Shown: positions 9,061 through 19,823 of the stretch, in pieces
Numbering within the stretch: position 1 is the stretch's first letter
Layout: each line of letters begins with the position of its first letter
Assembly: GCF_018257515.1 (NCBI RefSeq)
Contig: NZ_JAERJR010000001.1
Coordinates: 310,001-374,000, forward strand
From: Tatumella sp. JGM118
Lineage (GTDB): Bacteria; Pseudomonadota; Gammaproteobacteria; Enterobacterales; Enterobacteriaceae
DNA: 64,000 nt
Reading direction: 5' to 3'
Position numbers and translations under genes: made by a program
The notes under the pieces: generated by a model
Database searches by the model: none
What the model was told of the DNA's origin: nothing
Seen by the model: only the letters and a program-made list of their open reading frames with translations

Positions 9061-9318
<258 letters not shown>

Positions 9319-9341
9319 TTAATCTCCATGTAGCCCGGTAA

Positions 9342-9372
9342 GTATTACACAAAGTTTTTTGTGTTGAGAATA
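9342..9372 (-). promoter_or_regulatory. lpp promoter
   Basis: The minus-strand sequence contains TATTCTCAACACAAAAAACT followed by TTGTGTAATACTT, almost base-for-base the E. coli lpp promoter with its -10 TAATAC (9347-9342). The leader TGGAGATTAACTCAATCTAG and the AGAGGG ribosome-binding site follow. The 9373-9547 region upstream is very AT-rich, which is consistent with an UP-element-like flank. Confidence 0.85.
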
Positions 9373-9547
9373 TATTTTTTATGAGAAGATGCTTAAATTC
9401 ACCTATTCGCTCAAAGAAACAGCGATTAATATTCCTTGATAAAATTTTTAACAGAAATACAGGAATTTAATCGGATTTACCTTAATTTAAATTAGGTTTT
9501 TTAGTCGTTTTTTATTTTTTTAAGTTCTTATTTAAAATAAAAAGGAA

Positions 9548-9576
9548 TAAAAAAAGGCACCGGAGAAGGTGCCTTG
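9548..9576 (-). terminator. pykF Rho-independent terminator
   Basis: On the minus strand AAGGCACC, loop, GGTGCCTT is followed by a run of T residues, 14 bp beyond the pykF stop codon. Confidence 0.9.
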
Positions 9577-9589
9577 ATAAAGTTATTGA

Positions 9590-11002
9590 TTAAATAACGT
9601 GGACTGACGCCGTGTTTGTGGTTCCGCTCGGGACTAAAGCCCCGGAAACCATCACCACCACATCCCCGGTTTGGGCATAACCGGCGCTTAATGCAATCTC
9701 TTTTCCGATGCGGTAGAAGTCATCCGTCGAGTTAATTTTCTCCACCAGATGCGTTTCCACACCTTTAGTCGCCAGCAACTGACGGGCAGTGGTTTCGTTG
9801 TTGGTTAACGCCAGAATGGTCGCACCCGGGAAGTACTTACGGATAGATTTCGCAGATTTACCGCCCTGGGTCGCGACGATGATCAGCGATGATTGCAGTT
9901 TTTCTGCGGTATCTACCGCGCCACGGCACACCGCTTCGGTAATGCGTAACTTATGACTCTCTTTCAGCTCATCAATACGGCTTCCCATCACGCGATCCGT
10001 ACGTTCACAGATGGTGGCCATAATGGTAACGGCTTCCAGAGGATATTTTCCTTTCGCACTCTCACCGGACAGCATCACCGCATCGGTGCCGTCGATGATG
10101 GCGTTGGCCACATCACCGGCTTCTGCACGGGTAGGGCGCGGGTTCTTGATCATTGAGTCCAGCATCTGAGTCGCGGTGATCACCAGTTTGCGGGCTTTGT
10201 TACATTTTTTGATCATCATCTTCTGAGCGAAGATAACTTCCTCGACCGGAATCTCAACACCGAGGTCACCACGGGCAACCATGATCCCGTCTGAAGCTTC
10301 CAGGATCTCATCGAAGTTATTCAGGCCTTCCTGGTTTTCGATTTTGGAGATGATCTGAATATTTTCGCCACCGTGTTGTTTCAGATGCTCGCGGATTTCC
10401 AGCACATCGGAACGTTTACGGATAAAGGAGGCCGCGACAAAATCGACACCCTGCTCACAACCAAAAATCAGGTCGCGTTTGTCTTTTTCGGCCAGTGCCG
10501 GCAGTTGAATAGAAACGCCTGGCAGATTAACCCCCTTGTTCTCACCGAGGTCGCCGTTGTTCAGCACTTTACAGACGACGGTGTTTTCCGTCACTTCAAC
10601 CACTTCCATACCGAGAAGGCCATCATCGACCAGTACGGTGTTACCGATAGCCAGGTCAGCGGCAAAGCCGGCATAAGTCACGGCGACCTGCTGATTGTTA
10701 CCGATGACCGACTGGTCGGTTGTGAAGGTAAACGTCTGTCCCGCCTGCAGTGAAACATCGTTTCCGCCTTCAAGCTTCATAGTGCGGATTTCAGGGCCTT
10801 TAGTATCCAGCAGAATAGCGGCATTGTGCCGGGTCTTACCCACCACTGCGCGCAGATTCGCGATACGCTGGCCATGTTCGGCATAATCACCATGAGAAAA
10901 ATTAAGACGCATCACATTCATACCCGCATCAAGCAGGCTTTTCAGCATCTCTTCGGATTCAGTTTTAGGACCGATAGTACAGACGATTTTGGTTTTTTTC
11001 AT
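9590..11002 (-). CDS. pykF: Pyruvate kinase I (fructose-1,6-bisphosphate-activated)
   Basis: 470 residues, full length. It converts phosphoenolpyruvate and ADP to pyruvate and ATP. Visible motifs are [12 protein letters not shown] at the N-terminus, [21 protein letters not shown], the active-site block [16 protein letters not shown] with the catalytic Lys, [12 protein letters not shown], and [25 protein letters not shown]. The C-terminal effector domain ends in [12 protein letters not shown]. It lies beside lpp exactly as in E. coli. A Cra-like site about 240 bp upstream may give catabolite control. Confidence 0.97.
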   Translation of the reverse strand: MKKTKIVCTIGPKTESEEMLKSLLDAGMNVMRLNFSHGDYAEHGQRIANLRAVVGKTRHNAAILLDTKGPEIRTMKLEGGNDVSLQAGQTFTFTTDQSVIGNNQQVAVTYAGFAADLAIGNTVLVDDGLLGMEVVEVTENTVVCKVLNNGDLGENKGVNLPGVSIQLPALAEKDKRDLIFGCEQGVDFVAASFIRKRSDVLEIREHLKQHGGENIQIISKIENQEGLNNFDEILEASDGIMVARGDLGVEIPVEEVIFAQKMMIKKCNKARKLVITATQMLDSMIKNPRPTRAEAGDVANAIIDGTDAVMLSGESAKGKYPLEAVTIMATICERTDRVMGSRIDELKESHKLRITEAVCRGAVDTAEKLQSSLIIVATQGGKSAKSIRKYFPGATILALTNNETTARQLLATKGVETHLVEKINSTDDFYRIGKEIALSAGYAQTGDVVVMVSGALVPSGTTNTASVHVI

Positions 11003-11242
11003 GACGGGTTATCTACAAGTTGTAATGAATTTAGGAAACACGGGCCACCGGATATCTCTGCCGATGACGGGAATTTGTGATTCAGATAATTTTGTAACTC
11101 AGATAATAATGCGTTACCGGGGCGATAACGGAGATAAGAAGGGCAGACGCCATCGTTGACGTCGCTAACCTGACGACGCATATCAGGGCCGGATTGGGAT
11201 GTTGCGCAAACTCTGTAAGTCAGGATTCTTATCACGTTATTC

Positions 11243-11258
11243 GCGGAAACCATTCAAG
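11243..11258. promoter_or_regulatory. Possible Cra (FruR) site for pykF
   Basis: GCGGAAACCATTCAAG matches the Cra consensus GCTGAAACGATTCAGC at 12 of 16 positions. pykF is a classic Cra target in E. coli. The site is far (about 240 bp) from the pykF ATG, so it is only a candidate. Confidence 0.35.
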
Positions 11259-11446
11259 TGGACAACAGGATCAGTATAGTCACTAAGTGAACGGAAACCA
11301 AACATAATTCGGTTCCCGCCCATGACGTACCGGCAATATAATGATATTGCGCAACAGATAATCGGGTTTGCACAACTTCTGACCTGACCCCGGGTATTTT
11401 CCTGACAGACACCGGTCATTACAACGCCGACTGCGGTATTATCGGG

Positions 11447-11483
11447 CGTTCAGCGGTGAAAACCGGGGCTTTTCCGCTGAACG
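11447..11483. terminator. Hairpin after the porin gene
   Basis: CGTTCAGCGG (11447-11456) pairs perfectly with CCGCTGAACG (11474-11483) just beyond the stop of the lamB-like gene. A T-tract is lacking, so termination function is uncertain. Confidence 0.4.
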
Positions 11484-11502
11484 CGTCCTTACCGGAAAGG
11501 TA

Positions 11503-12867
<1,365 letters not shown>

Positions 12868-12875
12868 TTATCCTT

Positions 12876-14552
12876 TCAGTGTCCGGCAGGCGGGCCCGGG
12901 GTGAACAGCCACCAGGCAGCCTGATAGGGACTTAACGGCCCGGGCCGGGGCGTTCGGGGAGTCTCCGGTGCATTACTGATGATCAGCGAATAAGTCCCTT
13001 GCTGGTCAAATACGGGCGGCTGCCAGTCGCACGGCTTGTTAGTGAGGTTGGCCACCACCAGCAGCAGGTATCCCTGCCAGCAGCGGCAATAGCACCAGAT
13101 ATCCGGGCGGTCCGGGGCGAGGTCATGATAGTCACCGTACTGCAGAAGGGGCAGTTGCTTACGCAACCGGATCAATGAACGATAGCAGTACAACACGGAG
13201 TTCGGGTCTCTTAGTGCGGCCGCCACATTGATCTGCCGGTAATTAACATTACAGTCCAGCCAGGGGGTGCCTGTCGTAAAGCCGGCCTGCGGAGTATCGT
13301 CCCACTGCATCGGTGTACGACTGTTATCCCGCGACTTCGCACCAAGAATGGCGAGGATCTCTTCCTGACTGTGGCCCTGACGACGGAGTATCCCGGCGAT
13401 ATTCAGGCTTTCCACATCACGGTACTGTCGCAGGTCGGTGAAACCGGCATTGGTCATCCCAATCTCTTCGCCCTGGTACAGGTAAGGCGTGCCCTGCATA
13501 CCATACAGCACCATCGCCAGCATTTTCGCCGAGACTTCACGGCAGGTGCCCTCATCGCCTAATCTTGAGACCACGCGGGGCTGATCATGGTTACACCAGA
13601 AAAGGGCACCGTTAGCACGCTGATGCATCCCCGATTGCCAGTGGGCGAAAATCCGCTTAAGGGCAATAAAATCGGGTGCCATCCGCGTCCATTTATCACC
13701 GTTAGCGTAATCGATTTTGAGATGGTGGAAATTAAATACCATCGAAAGCTCAGTATTATCACAGGAGGCATATTGCTGGCAGTGTTGCAGGCTGGTGGAG
13801 GACATCTCACCGACGGTGATCAGATTTAATGGCCGGAAAACCTCCCGGTTCATTTCCTGTAAAAACTCATGGGCCCGCGGACCATCGGTATAAAAACGTC
13901 GCCCGTCGCCGCCCGGGTCGTCCCCAAACTGTTCCGGTTTTGAGATCAGGTTCACGACATCCAGCCGCAGGGCATCTACTCCTCTGGCCGCCCAGAAGCG
14001 GCAGACATCTTTCAGGGCTTCCCGGACCGGCGGATATTCCCAGTTAAGGTCGGCCTGCTCCTTACTGAATAAATGCAGATAGTGCTGACCACATTCCGGT
14101 TGCCATTGCCAGGCCGGGCCGCCGAATTTCGACTGCCAGTTTGTGGGGGGAACATCCGGCGGGGAATCCCGCCAGATATAGTAAAGATGATAAGGGCTTT
14201 GCGGGTCACAGGCCTGAATAAACCACGGATGTTGCGTGGAGGTATGGTTAAACACCATATCCATCATCACCTTCAGGTTACGCTGGTGCGCTTCCGCGAC
14301 CAGTTGATCAAAATCGGCCATCGTGCCGTAGCGCGGGTCAATAGCACAATAATCAGCCACGTCATAGCCATTGTCTACCTGCGGGGAAGGGTAGACCGGG
14401 GTCAGCCACAGGATATCAACCCCCAGAAAATGCAGGTAATCGAGATGGGAAATAATGCCCTGCAAGTCACCGGTACCGTTACCGGTGGTGTCCTGAAAAC
14501 TCTTCGGGTAAATCTGATAAACAACCTTGTCCTGCGTCCATGTTTGTTCCAT
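12876..14552 (-). CDS. treC: Trehalose-6-phosphate hydrolase TreC
   Basis: 558 residues, glycoside hydrolase family 13 (E. coli TreC 551 aa). It splits trehalose-6-phosphate into glucose and glucose-6-phosphate in the cytoplasm. Opening motifs are VVYQIYPKSFQDTTGNGTGD and QVDNGYDVADY. The catalytic nucleophile Asp is in DALRLDVVN, the acid/base Glu in ITVGEMSS, and the transition-state Asp in WCNHDQPR. MVFNHTS is the usual region I. The 24-bp gap to treB upstream shows an operon. No signal peptide is present, as fits a PTS-linked hydrolase. Confidence 0.95.
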   Translation of the reverse strand: MEQTWTQDKVVYQIYPKSFQDTTGNGTGDLQGIISHLDYLHFLGVDILWLTPVYPSPQVDNGYDVADYCAIDPRYGTMADFDQLVAEAHQRNLKVMMDMVFNHTSTQHPWFIQACDPQSPYHLYYIWRDSPPDVPPTNWQSKFGGPAWQWQPECGQHYLHLFSKEQADLNWEYPPVREALKDVCRFWAARGVDALRLDVVNLISKPEQFGDDPGGDGRRFYTDGPRAHEFLQEMNREVFRPLNLITVGEMSSTSLQHCQQYASCDNTELSMVFNFHHLKIDYANGDKWTRMAPDFIALKRIFAHWQSGMHQRANGALFWCNHDQPRVVSRLGDEGTCREVSAKMLAMVLYGMQGTPYLYQGEEIGMTNAGFTDLRQYRDVESLNIAGILRRQGHSQEEILAILGAKSRDNSRTPMQWDDTPQAGFTTGTPWLDCNVNYRQINVAAALRDPNSVLYCYRSLIRLRKQLPLLQYGDYHDLAPDRPDIWCYCRCWQGYLLLVVANLTNKPCDWQPPVFDQQGTYSLIISNAPETPRTPRPGPLSPYQAAWWLFTPGPPAGH

Positions 14553-14576
14553 TCCGGCAACCTTCGTTGATCAATA

Positions 14577-16022
14577 TTATTCAGTGACAGATGTCGCGAC
14601 AGCAGCGGGGCGGGCAGCGAGAGCTTTATGGGTAAAATAACGTGCCAGGATCAGGGTCAGGACCAGCGGCACGACGATGGCTATCAGAATGGCTACGGAA
14701 TAGACCGGCCAGAACTCAGGCTTCACAGAGAGAATGCCCGGCAGTCCACCCACCCCAATCCCGTTGGCCAGCACATGATTCAGGCCACACAGCAGACTGG
14801 CCAGCGCAGAGCCAATCATGGCGCAGAGCATCGGATAGCGGTATTTGATATTGACCCCGTACATCGCCGGTTCAGTGACACCGAGATAGGCAGCCACCGC
14901 GGCCGGGATGGCGATACCCCGTTCTTTCGGCGTCCGGCGGATCAGTATGATGGCCAGTACCGCAGAGGCCTGCGCGATATTGGATAGCGCAATCAGTGGC
15001 CATACCGGGGTACCGCCCAGTTTCTGGATCATCTGCATATCAATGGCCAGGGTGGTCTGATGGATCCCGGTGATCACCAGCGGGGCATACAGGAAGCCGA
15101 AAATGGCTGAGCCCACCGGTGCAAAACTGCCGGTCATCACCAGACTCACAGCCCAGGCAACGCCATCGCCCAGCATACGGCCGAATGGGCCGATAAGGCC
15201 GTGGGCCAGAGGGATCGCGACCAGCAGAGAAACGACCGGAATGATCACCATATTGAGCGCTGCCGGGACGATTTTACGTAACTGACGCTCTATCAATGCC
15301 AGTGCCATACCGGCGAGGACCGACGGGATGACCTGTGCCTGATAACCGATCTTTTGCACGGAAAACCAGCCAAAATCCCAGACTTCCGGCAGTTGCTGCC
15401 CCAGCTGATAAGCGTTCATCAGTTGCGGTGAAACCAGGGTGATCCCGAGCACGATACCGAGCACCGGCGTCCCACCCATTTTGACCACCGTAGACCAGCA
15501 GACGGCGACCGGTAAGAACATAAAAATGGCCTCACCGGGTAGCCACAGCAGGTCATAAAGGGTCTGCCAGACGACAGAGGTCTGCGCCAGCGTTCTGCCG
15601 TCAGCAAAAGGAATATCTCCGATGACATTACGAAAGCCGAGGATCAGTCCGCCGCTTATCAGCGCGGGTAACAGCGGAAAAAAGATATCGGCGATATGAG
15701 AAAGGGCTTTTTCGCCAAAAGACATATTATTACGTGCGGCTTCCCGCTGACTTTCCCGGTCGTCTCCCTGTCGTCCGAGGGTGGTGATCAACGCCTGATA
15801 GTAATCGCCGACTTCCGGGCCAATGACCACCTGGAACTGCCCGGCATTGGTAAAACAGCCTTTGACCATCGGCAGATTTTCCAGGTCGGTCACACTGGCC
15901 AACCGGGTATCACCTAACACCAGTCTCAGGCGGGTAATACAGTGCGTCACGCTAAGAATATTCCCGCGACCACCTAAATATTTAATAAGATTATCAATGA
16001 CCTGCTTATCTGTATTTTTCAT
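14577..16022 (-). CDS. treB: PTS trehalose-specific EIIBC component TreB
   Basis: 481 residues. The EIIB domain is at the N-terminus with the phosphorylated Cys28 in VTHCITRLRL. The EIIC membrane domain follows with many hydrophobic helices and blocks LISGGLILGFRNVIGD, GTPVLGIVLGITLVSPQLMNAY and GVTEPAMYGVN. There is no EIIA domain, so it should rely on the shared glucose EIIA (Crr), as E. coli TreB does. It imports trehalose as trehalose-6-phosphate. It follows treR on the same strand after a 137-bp gap that carries an operator palindrome. Confidence 0.95.
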   Translation of the reverse strand: MKNTDKQVIDNLIKYLGGRGNILSVTHCITRLRLVLGDTRLASVTDLENLPMVKGCFTNAGQFQVVIGPEVGDYYQALITTLGRQGDDRESQREAARNNMSFGEKALSHIADIFFPLLPALISGGLILGFRNVIGDIPFADGRTLAQTSVVWQTLYDLLWLPGEAIFMFLPVAVCWSTVVKMGGTPVLGIVLGITLVSPQLMNAYQLGQQLPEVWDFGWFSVQKIGYQAQVIPSVLAGMALALIERQLRKIVPAALNMVIIPVVSLLVAIPLAHGLIGPFGRMLGDGVAWAVSLVMTGSFAPVGSAIFGFLYAPLVITGIHQTTLAIDMQMIQKLGGTPVWPLIALSNIAQASAVLAIILIRRTPKERGIAIPAAVAAYLGVTEPAMYGVNIKYRYPMLCAMIGSALASLLCGLNHVLANGIGVGGLPGILSVKPEFWPVYSVAILIAIVVPLVLTLILARYFTHKALAARPAAVATSVTE

Positions 16023-16114
16023 GGGAAGTCCTTGGGGTTGTCCCTGAAAGTCACACGTGAGGGGGTATAACTTATCCCGGAGCAGAGCATAATCAATTTG
16101 TCAGTGGCTGTGTT

Positions 16115-16126
16115 GGGAACGTTCCC
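16115..16126. promoter_or_regulatory. Probable TreR operator upstream of treB
   Basis: GGGAACGTTCCC is a perfect 12-bp palindrome with the central CG of LacI-family operators. It lies in the treR-treB gap, about 95 bp upstream of the treB ATG. TreR is the LacI-type regulator encoded alongside and is the natural candidate to bind it. Confidence 0.75.
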
Positions 16127-16159
16127 GGAAATGGAGTCATGATCACAAAATATGTGTAA

Positions 16160-17122
16160 TTAACCGGCAATATCCGTATTCAGCTGACCAGTCAACAGGT
16201 AAGTGCGGGCAGGGGCAGTGTGGGTGAGGTGGGCGAGCAGTTGTCTGGCCGCCAGTTCGCCGGCATTGGCATAGCCAAATTCCAGCGTGATCACCGCCGG
16301 AAAAAGGAACCCTAACAGCGGCGTATTACCGATAGCGGCGACGGTAATCTTGTGTTCGGGATGTTCACCGAGATATTTATAAATCCCCAGCGCCAGCGAG
16401 TCCGTGGCACAGATCACCGCGCTCGTTCCGTCGCGGCACACCTCACCGGCCAGGGTATAGCCACTGTGGTATTCCAGTGTGCCAAGAGAGGCGAGCGGGG
16501 GGAGGGAGAGTCGTTCGCAGGCCGCGAGATAGGCCCGGTAGCGGTCTTCACCGGTCGTTTTATCGCTTTCATTCACCCCCAGGTAACTTATCCGGCGGTG
16601 CCCCTGCTGAAAAAGATGATCGGCGAGCATCTGAACTGCCCCGGCATCGTCATAACAGACGGATGAAAACCCCTCGCAGGGATGGACCATCAGAACGATA
16701 TGGCTTTCCCAGCCGGCGATCATCGCCGCCGTCAGCCCGGTAAAACTGAACAGGATGGCTCCATCCACTTCACGTTGTGTCAGTACCTTTAAATGTTCAA
16801 CGACTTTATCGGTACTAAAGCGGCTTTCCAGAATAAGCACATCATAGCCATGTTGATAGAGCAGAGGCAGCATCGCACTGACGGCCTGATTTTCTGCGGC
16901 GGAATCAAGCCTTGCCACAATGATGCCAATCACCCGGCTTTCTTTCACCCGCATCGAACGGGCCGGACGTGACGGAATAAACTGGTATTGCTCAATGACC
17001 GCTTCGATACGCTTACGTGTCTCGGGATGGACGTCACCCTGCTGGTTTAACACCCTGGAAACCGTGGATTTTCCGGTGCCACTGAGACGGGCGATATCTT
17101 TTATAGTCAGTCGTTTCGGCAT
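16160..17122 (-). CDS. treR: Trehalose operon repressor TreR
   Basis: 320-residue LacI-family regulator. The N-terminal helix-turn-helix RLTIKDIARLSGTGKSTVSRVLN is nearly identical to E. coli TreR, and a periplasmic-binding-protein-like ligand domain follows (GFSSVCYDDAGAVQ, YLGVNESDKTTGEDRY, ICATDSLALG, GNTPLLGFL). In E. coli the ligand is trehalose-6-phosphate. The open frame extends 62 codons upstream through sequence next to the tRNA gene, but MPKRLTIKDI is the family start, so the ATG at 17122 is used. Confidence 0.93.
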   Translation of the reverse strand: MPKRLTIKDIARLSGTGKSTVSRVLNQQGDVHPETRKRIEAVIEQYQFIPSRPARSMRVKESRVIGIIVARLDSAAENQAVSAMLPLLYQHGYDVLILESRFSTDKVVEHLKVLTQREVDGAILFSFTGLTAAMIAGWESHIVLMVHPCEGFSSVCYDDAGAVQMLADHLFQQGHRRISYLGVNESDKTTGEDRYRAYLAACERLSLPPLASLGTLEYHSGYTLAGEVCRDGTSAVICATDSLALGIYKYLGEHPEHKITVAAIGNTPLLGFLFPAVITLEFGYANAGELAARQLLAHLTHTAPARTYLLTGQLNTDIAG

Positions 17123-17263
17123 AAAGAGGTTTCCATAAGCTGTCGGTGTAAACACTGAGAGAGCATGATGCAGGAGAACGTATAGTAACTGAAACGCAGA
17201 ACAATCGGGGGGGAATAACGGTGGATTACAGTGATGTAAATCAGAAACAGAGGAGAAAAAGTA

Positions 17264-17340
17264 TGGTGCGTCCGAGTGGACTCGAACCACCGACCCCCAC
17301 CATGTCAAGGTGGTGCTCTAACCAACTGAGCTACGGACGC
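17264..17340 (-). tRNA. tRNA-Val (anticodon GAC)
   Basis: 77 nt including the encoded CCA. On the minus strand it starts GCGTCCGTAGCTCAGTTGGT and ends GGACGCACCA. The acceptor stem GCGTCCG pairs with CGGACGC. The anticodon loop CTTGACA gives GAC, which decodes GUC and GUU. It matches E. coli valV in sequence and in position beside mdtK. Confidence 0.98.
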
Positions 17341-17342
17341 AC

Positions 17343-17419
17343 TGGTGCGTTCTAGTGGACTCGAACCACCGACCCCCACCATGTCAAGGTGGTGCTCTAA
17401 CCAACTGAGCTAAGAACGC
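17343..17419 (-). tRNA. tRNA-Val (anticodon GAC), second copy
   Basis: 77 nt including CCA, only 2 bp from the other copy and transcribed first. The acceptor stem GCGTTCT pairs with AGAACGC, and the anticodon loop is again CTTGACA. Apart from the stem and two bases in the T-stem flank it is identical to its neighbour. It corresponds to E. coli valW. Confidence 0.98.
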
Positions 17420-17545
17420 TTTTGCTATCAATCTGCCTGACAGCGGGGACGAATATTAGCGGCACTCGGGGTTGCTGGCAAGCGGAAAAACTGATTTTTC
17501 ATGCTGACTGTGCAGCAACTGTGCTATACGGACTGTTTTTAATCA

Positions 17546-17571
17546 CCCGGGGCCTGAAAATACAGCCCCGG
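17546..17571 (-). terminator. Candidate mdtK terminator
   Basis: Minus strand CCGGGGC, 11-nt loop, GCCCCGG, 7 bp after the mdtK stop. Only a broken T-rich stretch follows, so this is a moderate candidate. Confidence 0.5.
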
Positions 17572-17577
17572 AAGCGA

Positions 17578-18951
17578 TTATTTAGCCGAGCGATGCAAAA
17601 TGACCGACGCCGGTAAACGCTGGATCCGCGTTATCCGCCAGATCATCATGATGGCTGCTGCCGTCAGCCCGATAATAAAGCCACACCAGAAACCGGCCGG
17701 TCCCATGCGCGGGACCACCACATCGGTCAGCGCAAGCAGATACCCGCCAGGCAAGCCGAGCACCCAGTAGGCCACCAGGGTAATAAAAAAGATGGCGCGG
17801 GTGTCTTTGTAGCCGCGCAGAATACCGCTGCCGATCACCTGGACGCTGTCGGAAAACTGATAGATGCCGGCCAGCAACATCAGATGTGCGGCTAATAACA
17901 CGACCGGTGGGTCATCGTTATATAAAAGCGCAATGTCGTGGCGGAAAATAATAGTGAAAAAGGCGGTGACACAGGCCAGACAAATCCCCACCCCCTGAGC
18001 CGTCCAGGCGGCAACCTTTGCTTCTGCGGCATCACCCTGGCCCAGCCGGTAACCGACACGGATCGTCGCCGCGACCCCCATGGACATCGGCAGTACAAAC
18101 ATCAGTGAGCTGAAGTTCAGGGCTATCTGGTGACCTGCCACATCGACGATCCCCAGCGGCGAGACCAGTAAAGCCACCACCGCAAACAATGTCACCTCAA
18201 AGAACAGTGCCAGCGCGACAGGTAACCCTAACCAGAACAGACGCATCAGGATTTTGCGGTCCGGGGCAGAGCGAACCTCGAGATGATTCACATCCTTCAG
18301 GGCAGGCATACGTTTTACCCAATAACGCATCACCAGGAACATCACCCAGTAGACCGAGGCCGTCGCGACTCCGCATCCCACACCTCCCAGTGCCGGCATG
18401 CCGAAGTGACCGTAGATAAAGATATAGTTCAGCGGAATGTTAAACAGCAGCCCGATAAAACCGAGCACCATCCCGGGTTTGGTTCGGGAAAGTCCTTCAC
18501 ACTGATTACGTAATACCTGAAATAACAGATACCCCGGTGCACCCCACATCAGTGCATGCAGATAGCGGGCCGCTTTGTCGGCCAGTTGCGGGTCTATATC
18601 CGACAGGTGACGAAGCAGCAGACCGGCATTCCACAGAATAATGATAGTCAGAATCGACAAAAATACGGCCAGCCAGATAGCCTGATGTACCTGAAAGATA
18701 ATTTTGTTGCGTCGTCCGGACCCGTTGAGATGAGCAACCGTCGGCGTCAGTGCCAGCAGTAATCCCTGGCCAAAGAGGATCACCGGCAGCCAGATGGACG
18801 TCCCGATGGCGACGGCCGCCATATCGGTGGCACTGACCGAGCCTGCCATGATGGTATCCACAAACCCCATCGCGGTTTGTGCGACCTGAGCCAGGATCAC
18901 GGGGATCGCGAGCCCCAGCAACTGGCGCGCTTCTGTAAAATACTTCTGCAC
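17578..18951 (-). CDS. mdtK: Multidrug efflux protein MdtK (NorM), MATE family
   Basis: 457 residues, identical in length to E. coli MdtK. About twelve hydrophobic segments are arranged as two MatE halves. Signature regions are [21 protein letters not shown] in the first helix, [33 protein letters not shown] loop (seen as [15 protein letters not shown]) and [24 protein letters not shown] pumps export cationic drugs such as fluoroquinolones in exchange for Na+ or H+. It is divergent from ribE and next to the tRNA-Val pair, as in E. coli. Confidence 0.95.
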   Translation of the reverse strand: MQKYFTEARQLLGLAIPVILAQVAQTAMGFVDTIMAGSVSATDMAAVAIGTSIWLPVILFGQGLLLALTPTVAHLNGSGRRNKIIFQVHQAIWLAVFLSILTIIILWNAGLLLRHLSDIDPQLADKAARYLHALMWGAPGYLLFQVLRNQCEGLSRTKPGMVLGFIGLLFNIPLNYIFIYGHFGMPALGGVGCGVATASVYWVMFLVMRYWVKRMPALKDVNHLEVRSAPDRKILMRLFWLGLPVALALFFEVTLFAVVALLVSPLGIVDVAGHQIALNFSSLMFVLPMSMGVAATIRVGYRLGQGDAAEAKVAAWTAQGVGICLACVTAFFTIIFRHDIALLYNDDPPVVLLAAHLMLLAGIYQFSDSVQVIGSGILRGYKDTRAIFFITLVAYWVLGLPGGYLLALTDVVVPRMGPAGFWCGFIIGLTAAAIMMIWRITRIQRLPASVILHRSAK

Positions 18952-19135
18952 GAATACACCTGTTAAAGAATTGAAGCAATGGAAGAGAACATCCTTTTCG
19001 ACGCTTAGTGTAACGGTGTATGAAAACTTAGCAACCGGAGAAACGGGGGACGTGGATAATGCTAACGCCGCATTTACCCATAAACAGCAGCAAACCTCTG
19101 TGATACTCTGAATAAAATTCTAAGGGAGATCTTAT

Positions 19136-19774
19136 ATGTTTACCGGTATTGTTCAGGGGATGGCTGAAGTCGTTGCCGTGGAAGAGAAACCTCTGTTCCG
19201 CACCCATACACTCAGGTTTCCGCCGGAATGGTTAGACGGTCTGGAAACGGGGGCTTCGGTGGCGCATAACGGATGCTGTCTCACCGTGACGGCGATTGAC
19301 GGAGAGCGGGTCAGTTTTGATCTGATTAAAGAGACCCTGCGCGTCACTAACCTTAATGACGTCACGGTCGGCAGCCTGGTCAATATTGAGCGGGCCGCAA
19401 AGTTTTCTGATGAGATTGGCGGCCATCTGATGTCCGGTCATATCATGACGACCGCAGAGATCGTTAAAATTATCAGTTCAGAAAACAACAAAGAAGTCTG
19501 GTTTAAACTGCAGGACGCCTCCCTCAGTAAATATGTATTACACAAAGGGTTTATCGGTATCGATGGCTGCAGCCTGACCCTCGGGGATGTCGTCGGTAAT
19601 AAGTTCTGTGTACACCTGATCCCGGAAACTCTGCAGCGCACTCTGCTGGGGGTGAAGAAGATCGGCAGCCGCGTCAACATTGAAATAGATCCGAATACTC
19701 AGGCCATTGTGGACACCGTCGAGCGGGTTCTGGCGGCCAGAGAATTGACGGACAACGTTCTGCCATTAAGCTAA
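19136..19774 (+). CDS. ribE: Riboflavin synthase, alpha subunit
   Basis: 212 residues (E. coli RibE/RibC 213). The two lumazine-binding repeats each begin with the MFTGIVQG / GHIMTTAEIV-type pattern. Conserved NGCCLTVT, SFDLIKETLR, RAAKFSDEIGGHLMSGH and NIEIDPNTQAIVDTVER are present. It dismutates two 6,7-dimethyl-8-ribityllumazine molecules to give riboflavin. An AGGGAG ribosome-binding site precedes the ATG. No FMN riboswitch was seen upstream, as in E. coli where only ribB carries one. Confidence 0.96.
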   Translation: MFTGIVQGMAEVVAVEEKPLFRTHTLRFPPEWLDGLETGASVAHNGCCLTVTAIDGERVSFDLIKETLRVTNLNDVTVGSLVNIERAAKFSDEIGGHLMSGHIMTTAEIVKIISSENNKEVWFKLQDASLSKYVLHKGFIGIDGCSLTLGDVVGNKFCVHLIPETLQRTLLGVKKIGSRVNIEIDPNTQAIVDTVERVLAARELTDNVLPLS

Positions 19775-19806
19775 AAAAAATGCAGCCTTGGCAGGCTGCA
19801 TTTTTC
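19773..19806. terminator. Bidirectional terminator between ribE and cfa
   Basis: TGCAGCC, 6-nt loop, GGCTGCA, with eight A residues on one side and a T-run on the other. It can end both ribE (+) and the converging cfa (-). Confidence 0.93.
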
Positions 19807-19823
19807 TTTGACGCTTACACAGA

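Larger units (their letters stand above)
11003..11502. other. Intergenic region, pykF upstream
   Basis: 500 bp without a credible gene. It should hold the pykF promoter and leader. A possible Cra site lies at 11243-11258 and a hairpin at 11447-11483 just beyond the porin gene. The short frames here have no ribosome-binding sites or recognisable products. Confidence 0.6.

Noticed and set aside
16132..16160. CRP site before treB
   Set aside because: TTTTGTGATCATGA gives only one good half-site; the second half does not fit.
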